Positions 1-8,158 of a stretch of 64,000 nucleotides of DNA are shown one piece after another. The position numbers and the translations under genes were made by a program. The first letter of the stretch is position 1. Every line of letters begins with the position of its first letter. Under the pieces are notes generated by a model. The model was given only the letters and a program-made list of their open reading frames with translations. It had not been told where the DNA came from and made no database searches. Origin of the DNA: JADKAV01 sp963818505 (lineage in GTDB: Bacteria > Actinomycetota > Actinomycetes > S36-B12 > UBA10799). The stretch covers positions 620,001-684,000 of the forward strand of contig CAWFSJ010000005.1 in NCBI GenBank assembly GCA_963818505.1, given 5' to 3'.

Positions 1-1
1 G

Positions 2-613
2 ACCAAGTACGGCCGGGACAGTGTCTACCTGGCATACGGAGCGCCGATCCTGCAGCGCGCGCCGGAACGCCTTTGGAGCCTGGAATTGAGCGACCAGGGC
101 TACCACCTGTGCGTGGCCAGGTTCGAACCGGAGAACCACGTCCTTGAGATCGTGCACGGCTACCGGTCGAGTTCGGCTGAACTGCCCCTGGTGGTGGTCG
201 GTGGCCCCAGTTACTCCCACGAATACGCCGAAGCCATCGCCGAGGCCGCCGCTGGCGACCCCCGCATCCGCCTGCTGGGCCCGGTGTGGGACCAGGACCT
301 GCTCGACGACCTGTACCTCGGTGCCCGCAGCGTCCTGCACGGTCACTCTGTGGGCGGCACCAACCCGTCGCTGCTGCGGGCAATGGGCGCGGCAGCACGC
401 ATCACCGCCTACGACTGCGTGTTCAACCGCGAAGTCACCGCCGGACACGCTCTGTGGTTCACCGACGCGCCGTCCTTGGCCCGTGCCGTCGAGCACGACG
501 AATCCGCGCCGGACGACCGCGGATCGGCAGCGCAGGAACGCGCCCGGACCGCGTACCGCTGGGCGGACGTGATCGACGGCTACGCGCAGCTGTGTGAGAG
601 TCTGGCGCGGTGA
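2..613 (+). CDS. DUF1972-type glycosyltransferase (rhamnosyltransferase-like), 5' end cut by window
   Basis: The reading frame is open from the first codon of the window, so the N-terminus lies outside it. The visible part has the C-terminal half of a GT4/GT-B transferase: the stretch KYGRDSVYLAYGAP resembles the family of DUF1972 rhamnosyltransferases (Cps2T-like), followed by a nucleotide-sugar binding half with LVVVGGPSYSHEY, IRLLGPVWDQDLL and HGHSVGGTNPSLLRAMG. This fits retaining transfer of a deoxyhexose to a lipid-linked or surface glycan in the cytoplasm. Its stop overlaps the next start by 4 bp, so it is translationally coupled to the hydrolase gene. The rml genes 5 kb downstream fit a dTDP-rhamnose donor, but the exact sugar is inferred. 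Confidence 0.8.
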   Translation, partial: TKYGRDSVYLAYGAPILQRAPERLWSLELSDQGYHLCVARFEPENHVLEIVHGYRSSSAELPLVVVGGPSYSHEYAEAIAEAAAGDPRIRLLGPVWDQDLLDDLYLGARSVLHGHSVGGTNPSLLRAMGAAARITAYDCVFNREVTAGHALWFTDAPSLARAVEHDESAPDDRGSAAQERARTAYRWADVIDGYAQLCESLAR

Positions 614-1797
614 TTCTCGCCGTGGGAGCAGCACTGATCGCCAGCGTCGCACCCGGTCTTCCGATCTCAGCCACGGCCTTCGGCCAGCACGTGGGCTCCA
701 TCGCCGCAGCACCTCCGCAGAACCTGCAGTTGAGTTCGATCCGGCTTTGGGACGCCGGCGTGCGCTGGGACCAGATCGAGACGGCCAAAGGCACCTACAA
801 CTGGACCGCACTGGATGCGGCCGTGGACAACGCGCAGGCCGCCGGGGCAACCGACATCCTGTACGTCCTCGGGTCCACGCCGGCATGGGCCGCTCGCGAC
901 CCCGCGCTGCCGGGCTTGTACGGACCGGGAACCACCTCGCTGCCCGCGGACCCGGAGGACTACCTGGACTTCCTGCGAGCCGTTCTCGAGCGCTACGAAG
1001 GCAGGATCAACGCCTACCAGATCTGGAACGAGGCGAACACCCGCAGCTTCTACGAAGGGGACTGGACCGCTCTGGCACGGTTGACCCGCCGGGCGCACGA
1101 CACGATCAAGGTCCTGGACCCCGCCGCGCAAGTGGTCGCGGCCTCCAGCACCGTGATCCCGGGCAGGCTGTTCCAGACCGAGAGTTTCTTCTTCCGCTAC
1201 GCCCGGGCGCTGCACAACGCCGGCGACCCGATGGACGCGATGGCCGTGCACCTGTATCCCGTGGACACCAGCAAGGGCCCCAACGCGAGGGCGGCCAGCA
1301 TCCGGGCCGCCCAGCGCGTGCTCAACAAGGTCGGCATCGACAGACCCCTGTGGGACACCGAGGTCAACTACGGGGACCGTCGCGCGGGTCTGCCCCAGGT
1401 CGTCCCCGATCAGGCAACCGGCGCGACGTACCTCGCCCGCACCTACCTGGACGCCGCCACGATGGGAATCGCCCGTACCTACTGGTACGGGTGGGACCTG
1501 TCCGTGCTGGGCATAGACACCACCGACGCCAACGGCAACACAGCGGCCGGCACCGCGTTCATCACAGTCCGGGACTGGCTCACCGACGCCCGGCCCGGGG
1601 GCTGCCAGGACGAGGGTCCGCTGCGCCGTTGCTACTTCACCGCCGCTGACGGCACGGCCTTCACCGTCCTGTGGGCCGCCACGGCGACCGAGGTGCACAC
1701 CGAGTCCCTCGAGGTCTGCCGCATCGACGGTTCTTGCACGCCGGCGGGCCAGAGCCTGACCGTCACCTCCGAGCCGGTGCTTGTGCGCCGGAGCTGA
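610..1797 (+). CDS. secreted glycoside hydrolase, clan GH-A (GH5/GH39-like)
   Basis: A 395-residue protein starting at GTG inside the stop of the upstream glycosyltransferase (4-bp overlap). Residues 1 to about 23 are a hydrophobic signal segment (MILAVGAALIASVAPG). The rest is a (beta/alpha)8-type hydrolase: IWNEANTRSF places the clan GH-A acid/base Glu at about residue 141 after the invariant Asn, and LWDTEVNYG offers the nucleophile Glu at about residue 251. It is probably exported and trims or remodels a glycan. Lying between a glycosyltransferase and a polyprenyl-phosphate enzyme, it may act on the polymer made by this cluster. Family number and substrate cannot be settled by eye. Confidence 0.75.
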   Translation: MILAVGAALIASVAPGLPISATAFGQHVGSIAAAPPQNLQLSSIRLWDAGVRWDQIETAKGTYNWTALDAAVDNAQAAGATDILYVLGSTPAWAARDPALPGLYGPGTTSLPADPEDYLDFLRAVLERYEGRINAYQIWNEANTRSFYEGDWTALARLTRRAHDTIKVLDPAAQVVAASSTVIPGRLFQTESFFFRYARALHNAGDPMDAMAVHLYPVDTSKGPNARAASIRAAQRVLNKVGIDRPLWDTEVNYGDRRAGLPQVVPDQATGATYLARTYLDAATMGIARTYWYGWDLSVLGIDTTDANGNTAAGTAFITVRDWLTDARPGGCQDEGPLRRCYFTAADGTAFTVLWAATATEVHTESLEVCRIDGSCTPAGQSLTVTSEPVLVRRS

Positions 1798-1843
1798 CGC
1801 AGCTCGTCGTTACACTCGGTCGAAGGCGATGAAGGGAGCGCAC

Positions 1844-2728
1844 GTGGCGCTGCAGGTGACCAACTCGCCCACCGCTGGTCTCATCGCCTCGATGCGGCCG
1901 AAGCAGTGGGTGAAGAACCTGCTCGTGTTCGCCGTGCCGTTGGCATCGGGTCAGATTCTGCAATCAGGCGTCATCCCCAAAACCCTGCTCGCCTTCGTGG
2001 CCATGTGTGCTGCATCGGCGTGTGTGTACCTCACCAACGACATCCTCGACCGTGAGTCCGACGCGAAACACCCCGTGAAACGCAACCGTCCGATCGCCGC
2101 CGGCACGGTGTCAGTGCCCATGGCGGTGCTGGTGGCGGGCCTGTTGGGACTGGCCGCGCTGGCACTGCCGGTCCTGCTCGGCAGCCCCGACCTGTCCCTG
2201 CTGATCCTCGCGTATCTGCTGCTGCAGGTCTTCTACGTCTTCTGGGGCAAACATCAGCCGGTCATCGACCTCGCGTGTGTGGCCGCGGGCTTCGTGCTGC
2301 GAGCCGTGGCCGGCGGGGTAGCGGTAGGGATCCCGACAAGCACCTGGTTCCTCACCGTCACCGCCGCATCGGCCATGTTCGTCGTGGCGGGCAAACGGTA
2401 CAGCGAGTTGGTGACGCAGGGTGACGAGAGTGGCACTCGGCAGGGACTGCGCGAGTACTCCGAGGGCTACTTGCGGTTCGTATGGGGAGTCTCGGTCGGG
2501 ATCGCCGTGGTCTTCTACGGGCTGTGGGCGGCTGAACTGGGCAACGGCGGTAGCGCGATGTGGGCCCGATTGTCCGTGGTTCCTTTCGTGCTTCTGCTCC
2601 TGCGTTACGCGCGTGACGTGGACGCAGGAACGGCTGAGGCCCCCGAGGACCTCGTCTGGGGCGACCGCGTGTTGCAGGTTTTGGGGATCATCTGGGCGGG
2701 AATGTTCATGTTGCAGGTACTTGCCTAG
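1844..2728 (+). CDS. decaprenyl-phosphate phosphoribosyltransferase (UbiA family)
   Basis: A 294-residue polytopic membrane protein of the UbiA superfamily. The motif TNDILDRESDAKHP is the Asp-rich NDxxDxxxDxxHP signature typical of DPPR synthase, which moves 5-phosphoribose from PRPP to polyprenyl phosphate as the first step to decaprenyl-phospho-arabinose. The N-terminal MRPKQWVKNLLVF is also typical. I chose the GTG at 1844 because GAAGGGAG stands about 6 bases before it; an in-frame ATG at 1829 is possible. No dprE1/dprE2 is seen in the window, so the arabinose branch is incomplete here. Followed by a 127-bp gap and another gene whose start has nearly the same CACGTGGC context. Confidence 0.85.
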   Translation: MALQVTNSPTAGLIASMRPKQWVKNLLVFAVPLASGQILQSGVIPKTLLAFVAMCAASACVYLTNDILDRESDAKHPVKRNRPIAAGTVSVPMAVLVAGLLGLAALALPVLLGSPDLSLLILAYLLLQVFYVFWGKHQPVIDLACVAAGFVLRAVAGGVAVGIPTSTWFLTVTAASAMFVVAGKRYSELVTQGDESGTRQGLREYSEGYLRFVWGVSVGIAVVFYGLWAAELGNGGSAMWARLSVVPFVLLLLRYARDVDAGTAEAPEDLVWGDRVLQVLGIIWAGMFMLQVLA

Positions 2729-2855
2729 TGCAATAGGCCGCATAACGAATAGGTCACATCGCCAACCTCACTTGGCACGCTGGGAAACTGCTCTGGCACT
2801 GTGGGTAAGCGCCAACAAGTGGCCTTTGGTCGTCTGTGCCCGGAGGGAGTGACAC

Positions 2856-4301
2856 GTGGCTCTGCAGGAGCAGTTCGGTCATGGTTCCGAGCGCGCGACC
2901 CTGCCCGAGGCGCTGGCCAGGTTCGCCCAGGCCGATCAGGCCAACACACCCTCTGCCCTACGCGGTCTCACCTGGGCCGCGATGGGCGTGGATGTTGCGA
3001 TGATGAGTCTGGCCATGACGGCCGGTTACCTAGCGTGGCCGGGCCACAACCCTTGGAAAGCCGTCGGCCTGATCATCATCTTCTGGATGACGTCGCTGGC
3101 CGCACGTGGCGCCTACGATCCCCGCCGGATCGGAGTGGGCTCCGACGAGTTCAAGAACGTCTTCACGAGCACCGTGGTGATCTTCGCGCTGACTGCTTCC
3201 CTTGCCTATGCGTTCAACCTGACCGTGGGCCGGCCGTTCTTGCTGGCTACGTTCATCGCGGGTCTGGTTCTGCTTCCGGTGGGCAGGCGCCTGCTGCGGG
3301 TGTGGGTCTTCGCGCGCAGGCGGGCTGGGTCGTACCTGCAGCAGACCCTGGTGATCGGCGACGGCCCCAACCGCGACGATCTGGTCAACCGCCTGAACAA
3401 CGACCGGCGGGCAGGCTTCCAGGTCGTCAGCACTCTGCACGGTCCGCGCTCATCGGAGGCTGACCTCGACTCGTGGTTGACCGACGTCGAAACCCTGATC
3501 CACGACCACGACCTGGATGCGGTCGCCGTGACGCAGACCCCCACGGTCAACTCCGAAGTGATCCGCCGGCTGTCCTGGAGGCTGGAGGGACCCAGCGTCG
3601 ACCTGCTGGTGGCTCCCGCACTCGGGGGGATCGCCGGACCCCGACTCTCGGTGCGACCGGCCGCCGGGCTGCCCATGCTTCACTTGGAGGAGCCGCGCCT
3701 GGCCGGCCCGCAAGCCATCGTCAAGCGCGGTTTCGACCTGACCATCTCCATCCTGCTGCTCATCGTGCTGTCACCGGTGCTGCTGATCACCGCCGCAGCC
3801 ATCGCCATGACCAGCCGCGGGCCCGTCTTCTTCATCCAGGAACGGGTCGGCAAGGCCGGTCGCACTTACCGCCTCGTGAAGTTCCGCAGCATGATCGCCG
3901 GCGCCGAGAACATGCACGAGGAGGTCCTCGGCATCGGGTCCACCACCCCGGACCAATACGTGGCCGACCCCCGCATCACACCATTGGGCCGTTTCCTGCG
4001 GCGCTGGTCGATCGACGAACTGCCGCAGCTGTTCAATGTGATCGCCGGACAGATGTCCCTGGTCGGACCGCGACCGATGCTGGTGACCGAGTTGCCCTTG
4101 CTCGGGGACTCCGACCACCGCCGCCACATCACCATGCCCGGCATGACCGGACTGTGGCAGGTGGCAGGGCGCAAGGAAGTGGCGTGGGACGAGCGTATGC
4201 AGATGGATCTGCGTTACGTGGAGAACTGGTCGCTGGCTCTGGATCTGGTCATCATGGTCAAGACCGTCAAGGCCGTCGCCACCGGCCGCGGCGCGCACTG
4301 A
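2856..4301 (+). CDS. polyprenyl glycosylphosphotransferase (WcaJ/WbaP-like)
   Basis: A 481-residue enzyme expected to transfer a sugar 1-phosphate from a nucleotide sugar to undecaprenyl or decaprenyl phosphate, starting a lipid-linked glycan. The N-terminal half has several membrane segments and a CoA-binding-like nucleotide fold (ARRRAGSYLQQTLVIGDGP). The C-terminal 190 residues are the bacterial sugar transferase domain with KRGFDLTISILLL, FFIQERVGKAGRTYRLVKFRSM cut here into its parts (QERVG, KFRSM), WSIDELPQLFNV, SLVGPRP and the PGMTGLWQVAGR motif. GTG start at 2856 is preceded by GGAGGGAG. It ends 4 bp before the convergent DUF2304 gene. The sugar is not predictable from sequence. Confidence 0.9.
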   Translation: MALQEQFGHGSERATLPEALARFAQADQANTPSALRGLTWAAMGVDVAMMSLAMTAGYLAWPGHNPWKAVGLIIIFWMTSLAARGAYDPRRIGVGSDEFKNVFTSTVVIFALTASLAYAFNLTVGRPFLLATFIAGLVLLPVGRRLLRVWVFARRRAGSYLQQTLVIGDGPNRDDLVNRLNNDRRAGFQVVSTLHGPRSSEADLDSWLTDVETLIHDHDLDAVAVTQTPTVNSEVIRRLSWRLEGPSVDLLVAPALGGIAGPRLSVRPAAGLPMLHLEEPRLAGPQAIVKRGFDLTISILLLIVLSPVLLITAAAIAMTSRGPVFFIQERVGKAGRTYRLVKFRSMIAGAENMHEEVLGIGSTTPDQYVADPRITPLGRFLRRWSIDELPQLFNVIAGQMSLVGPRPMLVTELPLLGDSDHRRHITMPGMTGLWQVAGRKEVAWDERMQMDLRYVENWSLALDLVIMVKTVKAVATGRGAH

Positions 4302-4305
4302 GCGT

Positions 4306-4659
4306 TCAGCCGTTCCCCCTGCGCTGTTCCTCAAGTTCGGCACGAAGCAGCGCTACTTCCTCAGCCAGACGCTGCGTGCGAGTATCGAGCCTTCCCACCT
4401 CATAGCTGAGTTGCACACCGACCAGCAGCAGCAGCACAGCGGCCAGCAGGAACAACAGGTTGGCCGGGACCTCGACCCCCACCAGATCGGCCGCCCACAC
4501 CAGGATGCCCGGGAAGACCGACACCAGCATGAGTGCGGCGGCCACCGCCAGCCAGAACGCCGCGAACTTCTCACGCAGGTACCCCCGTCGCAGCATGACC
4601 ACGATGAAGCCGGAGGTGACGAGGGCCGCCACGACCCCGAGCAGGTAGGTACGGTTCAC
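4306..4659 (-). CDS. DUF2304 small membrane protein
   Basis: A 117-residue protein with three hydrophobic helices (about residues 4-22, 33-57 and 66-85) and a charged C-terminal coiled coil (LDTRTQRLAEEVALLRAELE). This is the DUF2304 layout. Such proteins are usually coded right after a DPM-like GT2; in mycobacteria the pair Rv3631 (PpgS) and Rv3632 makes polyprenyl-phosphate galactosamine, and the small partner raises the activity of the transferase. Here the start overlaps the stop of exactly such a GT2 gene by 4 bp, so the two are coupled. Role as membrane partner is inferred from that pairing. Confidence 0.85.
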   Translation of the reverse strand: MNRTYLLGVVAALVTSGFIVVMLRRGYLREKFAAFWLAVAAALMLVSVFPGILVWAADLVGVEVPANLLFLLAAVLLLLVGVQLSYEVGRLDTRTQRLAEEVALLRAELEEQRRGNG

Positions 4660-5351
4660 GCGAGCCGCTCCCGGCGCCGTGAGAGTGCCACCACCAGCGC
4701 AAGCAGCGACCGGCTCAGGTACGCCGTGGACATCAGTGGGCCCTGGCTGGCCCTGCCGCCCTGTCGCGGCCGCATTGCGATGTCCACTTGAGTCACGGGT
4801 AAACCGGCCCGCGCAGCCATGACCAGCGACTCCACGGTGTCCCCCAAGTACTCCGATGGGTAGTCACGCGCGAACAGGGAGATCGCACGACGGTCGGAAG
4901 CCCGGAACCCGGACGTGACGTCGGTCAGGGGCTGCCCCACGATACGGCTAAGGGAGGTGGCCAGAAGCGACATCGCCCACTTGCGCGGACCCTTCGTGGG
5001 ATAACTGTCGCCGCGGGCACCTACAACCACCGACGCAGCCCGCAGGCCGTCCAGCAGAGCCTTGATCCCGGCCGGGTCGTGCTGGCCGTCCGCATCGACC
5101 TGCACGACGGCGTCGTAGTCGTTGCGCTGGGCGTAGAGGAAGGCCGTGCGCATAGCCGCACCCACACCCACGTTGAACGGCAGCCGCACCACGGTCGCCG
5201 ACTCGCCCGCCGCCAGGACTGCGGTGGCGTCGGTCGAACCGTCGTCGATGACCATGACGGTGTCATCTGGTCGGTGTTCCTTCACCTCTCGGACCACGTC
5301 GGCCACCGTTTGGGCCTCGTTGTAGGCCGGTATCGCGACGAGCACCCGCAC
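4656..5351 (-). CDS. polyprenyl-phosphate glycosyltransferase, GT2 (PpgS/DPM-like)
   Basis: A 231-residue GT2 enzyme of the dolichol-phosphate-mannose synthase type without its own membrane helices. Visible motifs are IPAYNEAQTVADVV, VIDDGSTDAT, the donor-binding VQVDADGQHDP and the acceptor-loop TSGFRASDRRAI. It should move one sugar from a nucleotide donor to polyprenyl phosphate at the cytoplasmic membrane. The coupled DUF2304 gene is the hallmark of the PpgS-type pair, so GalNAc or a related sugar is a reasonable guess, though mannose or glucose cannot be excluded. It lies back to back with rmlA on the same strand, 9 bp downstream of the rmlA stop. Confidence 0.85.
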   Translation of the reverse strand: MRVLVAIPAYNEAQTVADVVREVKEHRPDDTVMVIDDGSTDATAVLAAGESATVVRLPFNVGVGAAMRTAFLYAQRNDYDAVVQVDADGQHDPAGIKALLDGLRAASVVVGARGDSYPTKGPRKWAMSLLATSLSRIVGQPLTDVTSGFRASDRRAISLFARDYPSEYLGDTVESLVMAARAGLPVTQVDIAMRPRQGGRASQGPLMSTAYLSRSLLALVVALSRRRERLA

Positions 5352-5360
5352 GACGTCAGT

Positions 5361-6248
5361 CTAGACGTCCAGCGCGCCCTGTCCGGCACGCGCGACCAGG
5401 CCGCGTAGGTATTCCCCGAACCCGGAGTTGGCCAGGGCGTCGGCCGTTGCAAGCATTCGCTCGTCGTCGATCCACCCCTGCCGCCAGGCCACCTCCCACA
5501 CGCAGCCGACCTTGGTCCCTTGCCGCCGCTCGAGGATCCGGACATACTCGGCGGCCTCGTGCAGCGAGTCGAACGTGCCGGTGTCCAGCCACGCAGTGCC
5601 GCGCGGCAACACCGTCACGGACAGCCGGCCTTGATCCAGGTAGGTGCGATTCACATCCGTGATCTCCAACTCGCCGCGGGCACTCGGCTGCAGGTCCGCA
5701 GCCAGGGCCACGACGGAGTTGTCGTAGAAGTACAACCCGGGCACGGCGTAGGGGCTCGCCGGTGTGGTCGGTTTCTCCTCAATCGCTGTGGCACGCATCT
5801 GGTCGTCGAACGAGACGACACCGTAGGCGGTGGGGTCCGCCACGCGGTAGGCGAAGATCAGCCCCCCGTCCACTGGCAGGCGTTCGCGCAGCGTGGAGCC
5901 GAGGCCGGGGCCGTGGAAGATGTTGTCGCCGAGGATGAGCGCCACGGGTTCATCGGCGATGAACTTGGCCGCGACCCGGAACGCGTCCGCGATCCCACGG
6001 GGGGCGTCCTGGGTGGCGTAGGACAGGTTGACGCCGAAGTCGGAACCGTCGGCCAACAGCCGCTGGAAGGCCGCCTGCTCGTGGGTGGTGGTGATGACCA
6101 GGATGTCGCGCACCCCGGCAGCCATCAACGTGGCCAGCGGGTAGTGGATCATCGGCTTGTCGTACACAGGCAGCAACTGCTTGCTCACCCCTGTCGTGAC
6201 CGGCCAAAGTCGCGACCCGGTACCACCGGCAAGGACGATTCCACGCAT
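5361..6248 (-). CDS. rmlA: glucose-1-phosphate thymidylyltransferase
   Basis: A 295-residue RmlA that couples dTTP and glucose 1-phosphate to dTDP-glucose, step 1 of dTDP-rhamnose synthesis. MRGIVLAGGTGSRLWPVT gives the start and the nucleotidyl-transfer loop; KQLLPVYDKPMIHYP, SYATQDAPRGIADAF and LILGDNIFHG are RmlA signatures. The open frame runs much further upstream, but that extension overlaps the divergent rmlB and has no homology-like content, so the ATG at 6248 is the start. A TACCCT hexamer 6 nt before the ATG could serve as a -10 box for a leaderless transcript. Divergent from rmlB across a 66-bp gap. Confidence 0.95.
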   Translation of the reverse strand: MRGIVLAGGTGSRLWPVTTGVSKQLLPVYDKPMIHYPLATLMAAGVRDILVITTTHEQAAFQRLLADGSDFGVNLSYATQDAPRGIADAFRVAAKFIADEPVALILGDNIFHGPGLGSTLRERLPVDGGLIFAYRVADPTAYGVVSFDDQMRATAIEEKPTTPASPYAVPGLYFYDNSVVALAADLQPSARGELEITDVNRTYLDQGRLSVTVLPRGTAWLDTGTFDSLHEAAEYVRILERRQGTKVGCVWEVAWRQGWIDDERMLATADALANSGFGEYLRGLVARAGQGALDV

Positions 6249-6258
6249 GGCTTCAGGG

Positions 6259-6303
6259 TAGGGGCTCGCGCCCACTGGTGGAGCAGCGCTGGCCGAGCCC
6301 CTA
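6259..6303. promoter_or_regulatory. inverted repeat and possible divergent leaderless promoters between rmlA and rmlB
   Basis: The gap between the divergent rml genes holds a perfect 10-bp inverted repeat, TAGGGGCTCG and CGAGCCCCTA, with a 25-nt loop. The right arm runs into TAGATT (6302-6307), which ends 7 nt before the rmlB ATG; the left side has TACCCT 6 nt before the rmlA ATG. Both match the actinobacterial TANNNT -10 pattern at the spacing of leaderless transcripts. A regulator bound to the repeat would cover both promoters. This is a reading of the bases only. Confidence 0.35.
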
Positions 6304-6314
6304 GATTGGCCGAT

Positions 6315-7277
6315 ATGCGCTATCTGGTCACCGGCGGCGCCGGATTCATCGGCAGCGCTTACGTGCGGATGCTTCTCACCGGGCAATTGGGCGATCAGAT
6401 CAGCCGGGTCACCGTCGTCGACAAACTCACCTACGCCGGTCGGCGCGAGAACCTCGACCCAGTTGTTCACGACCCCCGCTTGAACTTCCGGAGACTGGAC
6501 ATCCTCAACGCCAGCCCGGAGCTGTTGCGTGGGCACGACGTGGTCGTGCACTTCGCCGCGGAGTCCCATGTGGACCGCTCCATCGAGCACGCTGACGACT
6601 TCGTGACGACCAACGTTGTGGGGACCCAGCGTCTGCTCGACGCGACCCGGGCCGCCGGCGTCGCGAGGTTCATCCACGTGTCCACCGACGAGGTCTACGG
6701 GTCGATCGACACCGGCGCCTGGCAACCGGACGCACCGCTGGACCCCCGCTCGCCCTACGCGGCCTCCAAGGCGGGGGCGGACATGTTGGCCCTGGCCGCC
6801 CATCGGACCCATGGGATGGACGTACGCATCACTCGGTGCTGCAACAACTACGGCCCTTACCAGTTCCCCGAGAAGGCCATCCCCCTGTTCCTGACCAACT
6901 TCCTCGCCGGCGTTCCGGCCCCGGTGTACGGGGACGGACTCAACGAACGGGAGTGGATCCATGTCGAGGATCACTGCCGGGGGATCCAAGCGGTGATCGA
7001 CGCCGGCCGACCGGGGCAGGTCTACACCCTGTCCAGCGGGCAGAGCCTCAACAACGTGCAACTTGCCCAACACCTCGCGGCCATCGTCGGTTTCGAGGGG
7101 GATCCGATCACGTTCGTGAGCGACCGGCTGGGCCATGACCGGCGGTACTGCCTCGACCCGGAGCCGGCCGCCCGGGACCTCGGTTTCCGGGCGCGGACTC
7201 AGCTGGACGAAGGCCTGGCGAACACCGTGCAGTGGTACCGGGAGAACCCCCAGTGGTGGACCCCCCTGTTGCCATGA
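6315..7277 (+). CDS. rmlB: dTDP-glucose 4,6-dehydratase
   Basis: A 320-residue extended SDR converting dTDP-glucose to dTDP-4-keto-6-deoxyglucose. It begins MRYLVTGGAGFIGSAYV with the NAD-binding GxxGxxG, then VDKLTYAGRRENLDPV, FAAESHVDRSI, STDEVYGSIDTG and the catalytic YAASKAGADML (YxxxK), and RCCNNYGPYQFPEKAIP, all characteristic of RmlB. The ATG at 6315 is chosen because the residues before it match nothing and would overlap rmlA. The last codon overlaps the rmlD start (ATGA), so the two are translated together. Confidence 0.96.
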   Translation: MRYLVTGGAGFIGSAYVRMLLTGQLGDQISRVTVVDKLTYAGRRENLDPVVHDPRLNFRRLDILNASPELLRGHDVVVHFAAESHVDRSIEHADDFVTTNVVGTQRLLDATRAAGVARFIHVSTDEVYGSIDTGAWQPDAPLDPRSPYAASKAGADMLALAAHRTHGMDVRITRCCNNYGPYQFPEKAIPLFLTNFLAGVPAPVYGDGLNEREWIHVEDHCRGIQAVIDAGRPGQVYTLSSGQSLNNVQLAQHLAAIVGFEGDPITFVSDRLGHDRRYCLDPEPAARDLGFRARTQLDEGLANTVQWYRENPQWWTPLLP

Positions 7278-8110
7278 GGATCCTGCTCACCGGTGCCCGC
7301 GGACAGCTCGGATCGGCGTTCATCGACGCCGCCCCGGGTGACTGGCAATTGATCCCCACGGATCGCTCGACCCTGGACTTGACGGACAGCGCGGCGCTGC
7401 GACGTTTCGTGGCCGATACTGCGCCCGACGTGATCGTCAACTGTGCGGCATACACCGACGTCGACGGCGCGCAGACCGATGAGGCCACGTGCTGGGCCGT
7501 CAACGCAGGGGTGCCGGAGGTGCTGGCCGAATCGCCGGCCCGGCTGATCCAGGTCAGCACCGACTACGTGTTCGACGGAACCGCCACGCAGCCCTACCCT
7601 GAGGACTCGCCGATCAGCGGCCTGGGCGTTTACGGGCGCAGCAAGGCGGCCGGGGAGTTGGCGGTGGCTGGAAGGGCCGTTGTGGTGCGCACCGCCTGGT
7701 TGTACGGCTCGAGCGGGTCGAACTTCGTCAAGACCATCCTGCGGGCAGCGTCGGCCGGCAAGGCTTTGAAGGTGGTGGACGACCAGGTGGGCCAACCCAC
7801 CTACGCACCCGATGTGGCTGAACAGATCGTGGCCCTGATCCGTGCAGAGGTTCCGCCCAGCGTCTACCACGCCACCAACTCCGGACAGACCTCGTGGTTC
7901 GGCTTCGCCTGCCAGATCCTCAAGGACTGGGGCATCGACGCTGAGATCGAGCCGGTCGGATCTGAGGCGTTCCCGCGCCCGGCTCCGCGACCGCGCTACA
8001 GCGTGCTGGGGCATGACGCCTGGGCTGCCGATGGTTTGCACCCGCTGCGTGGCTGGCAGGAGGCGCTAGCGGCGGCCCATCGTGATCACGGCGCGGACTT
8101 CCTGCGCTGA
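7274..8110 (+). CDS. rmlD: dTDP-4-dehydrorhamnose reductase
   Basis: A 278-residue reductase making dTDP-L-rhamnose from dTDP-4-keto-rhamnose. It starts MRILLTGARGQLGSAF, with DLTDSAALRRF, VNCAAYTDVDGAQT, STDYVFDGT and GVYGRSKAAGE (YxxxK), followed by VVRTAWLYGSSGSNFVKT, the usual RmlD order. It is coupled to rmlB by a 4-bp overlap and is convergent with glf, whose end lies about 50 bp downstream. The rmlC epimerase expected in this pathway is not in the window. Confidence 0.95.
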   Translation: MRILLTGARGQLGSAFIDAAPGDWQLIPTDRSTLDLTDSAALRRFVADTAPDVIVNCAAYTDVDGAQTDEATCWAVNAGVPEVLAESPARLIQVSTDYVFDGTATQPYPEDSPISGLGVYGRSKAAGELAVAGRAVVVRTAWLYGSSGSNFVKTILRAASAGKALKVVDDQVGQPTYAPDVAEQIVALIRAEVPPSVYHATNSGQTSWFGFACQILKDWGIDAEIEPVGSEAFPRPAPRPRYSVLGHDAWAADGLHPLRGWQEALAAAHRDHGADFLR

Positions 8111-8158
8111 GGGCCGGCCCAGGCACTCCCACTCCCGTTGACCGTTACAACCGGCGCG

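Noticed and set aside
667..1698. 343-codon minus-strand frame opposite the glycoside hydrolase
   Set aside because: It has no recognisable motif, and the plus-strand frame has a signal peptide and both catalytic Glu motifs.
6249..7136. N-terminal extension of rmlA by about 296 residues
   Set aside because: It is antisense to rmlB and RmlA proteins start at the MRGIVLAGG position.
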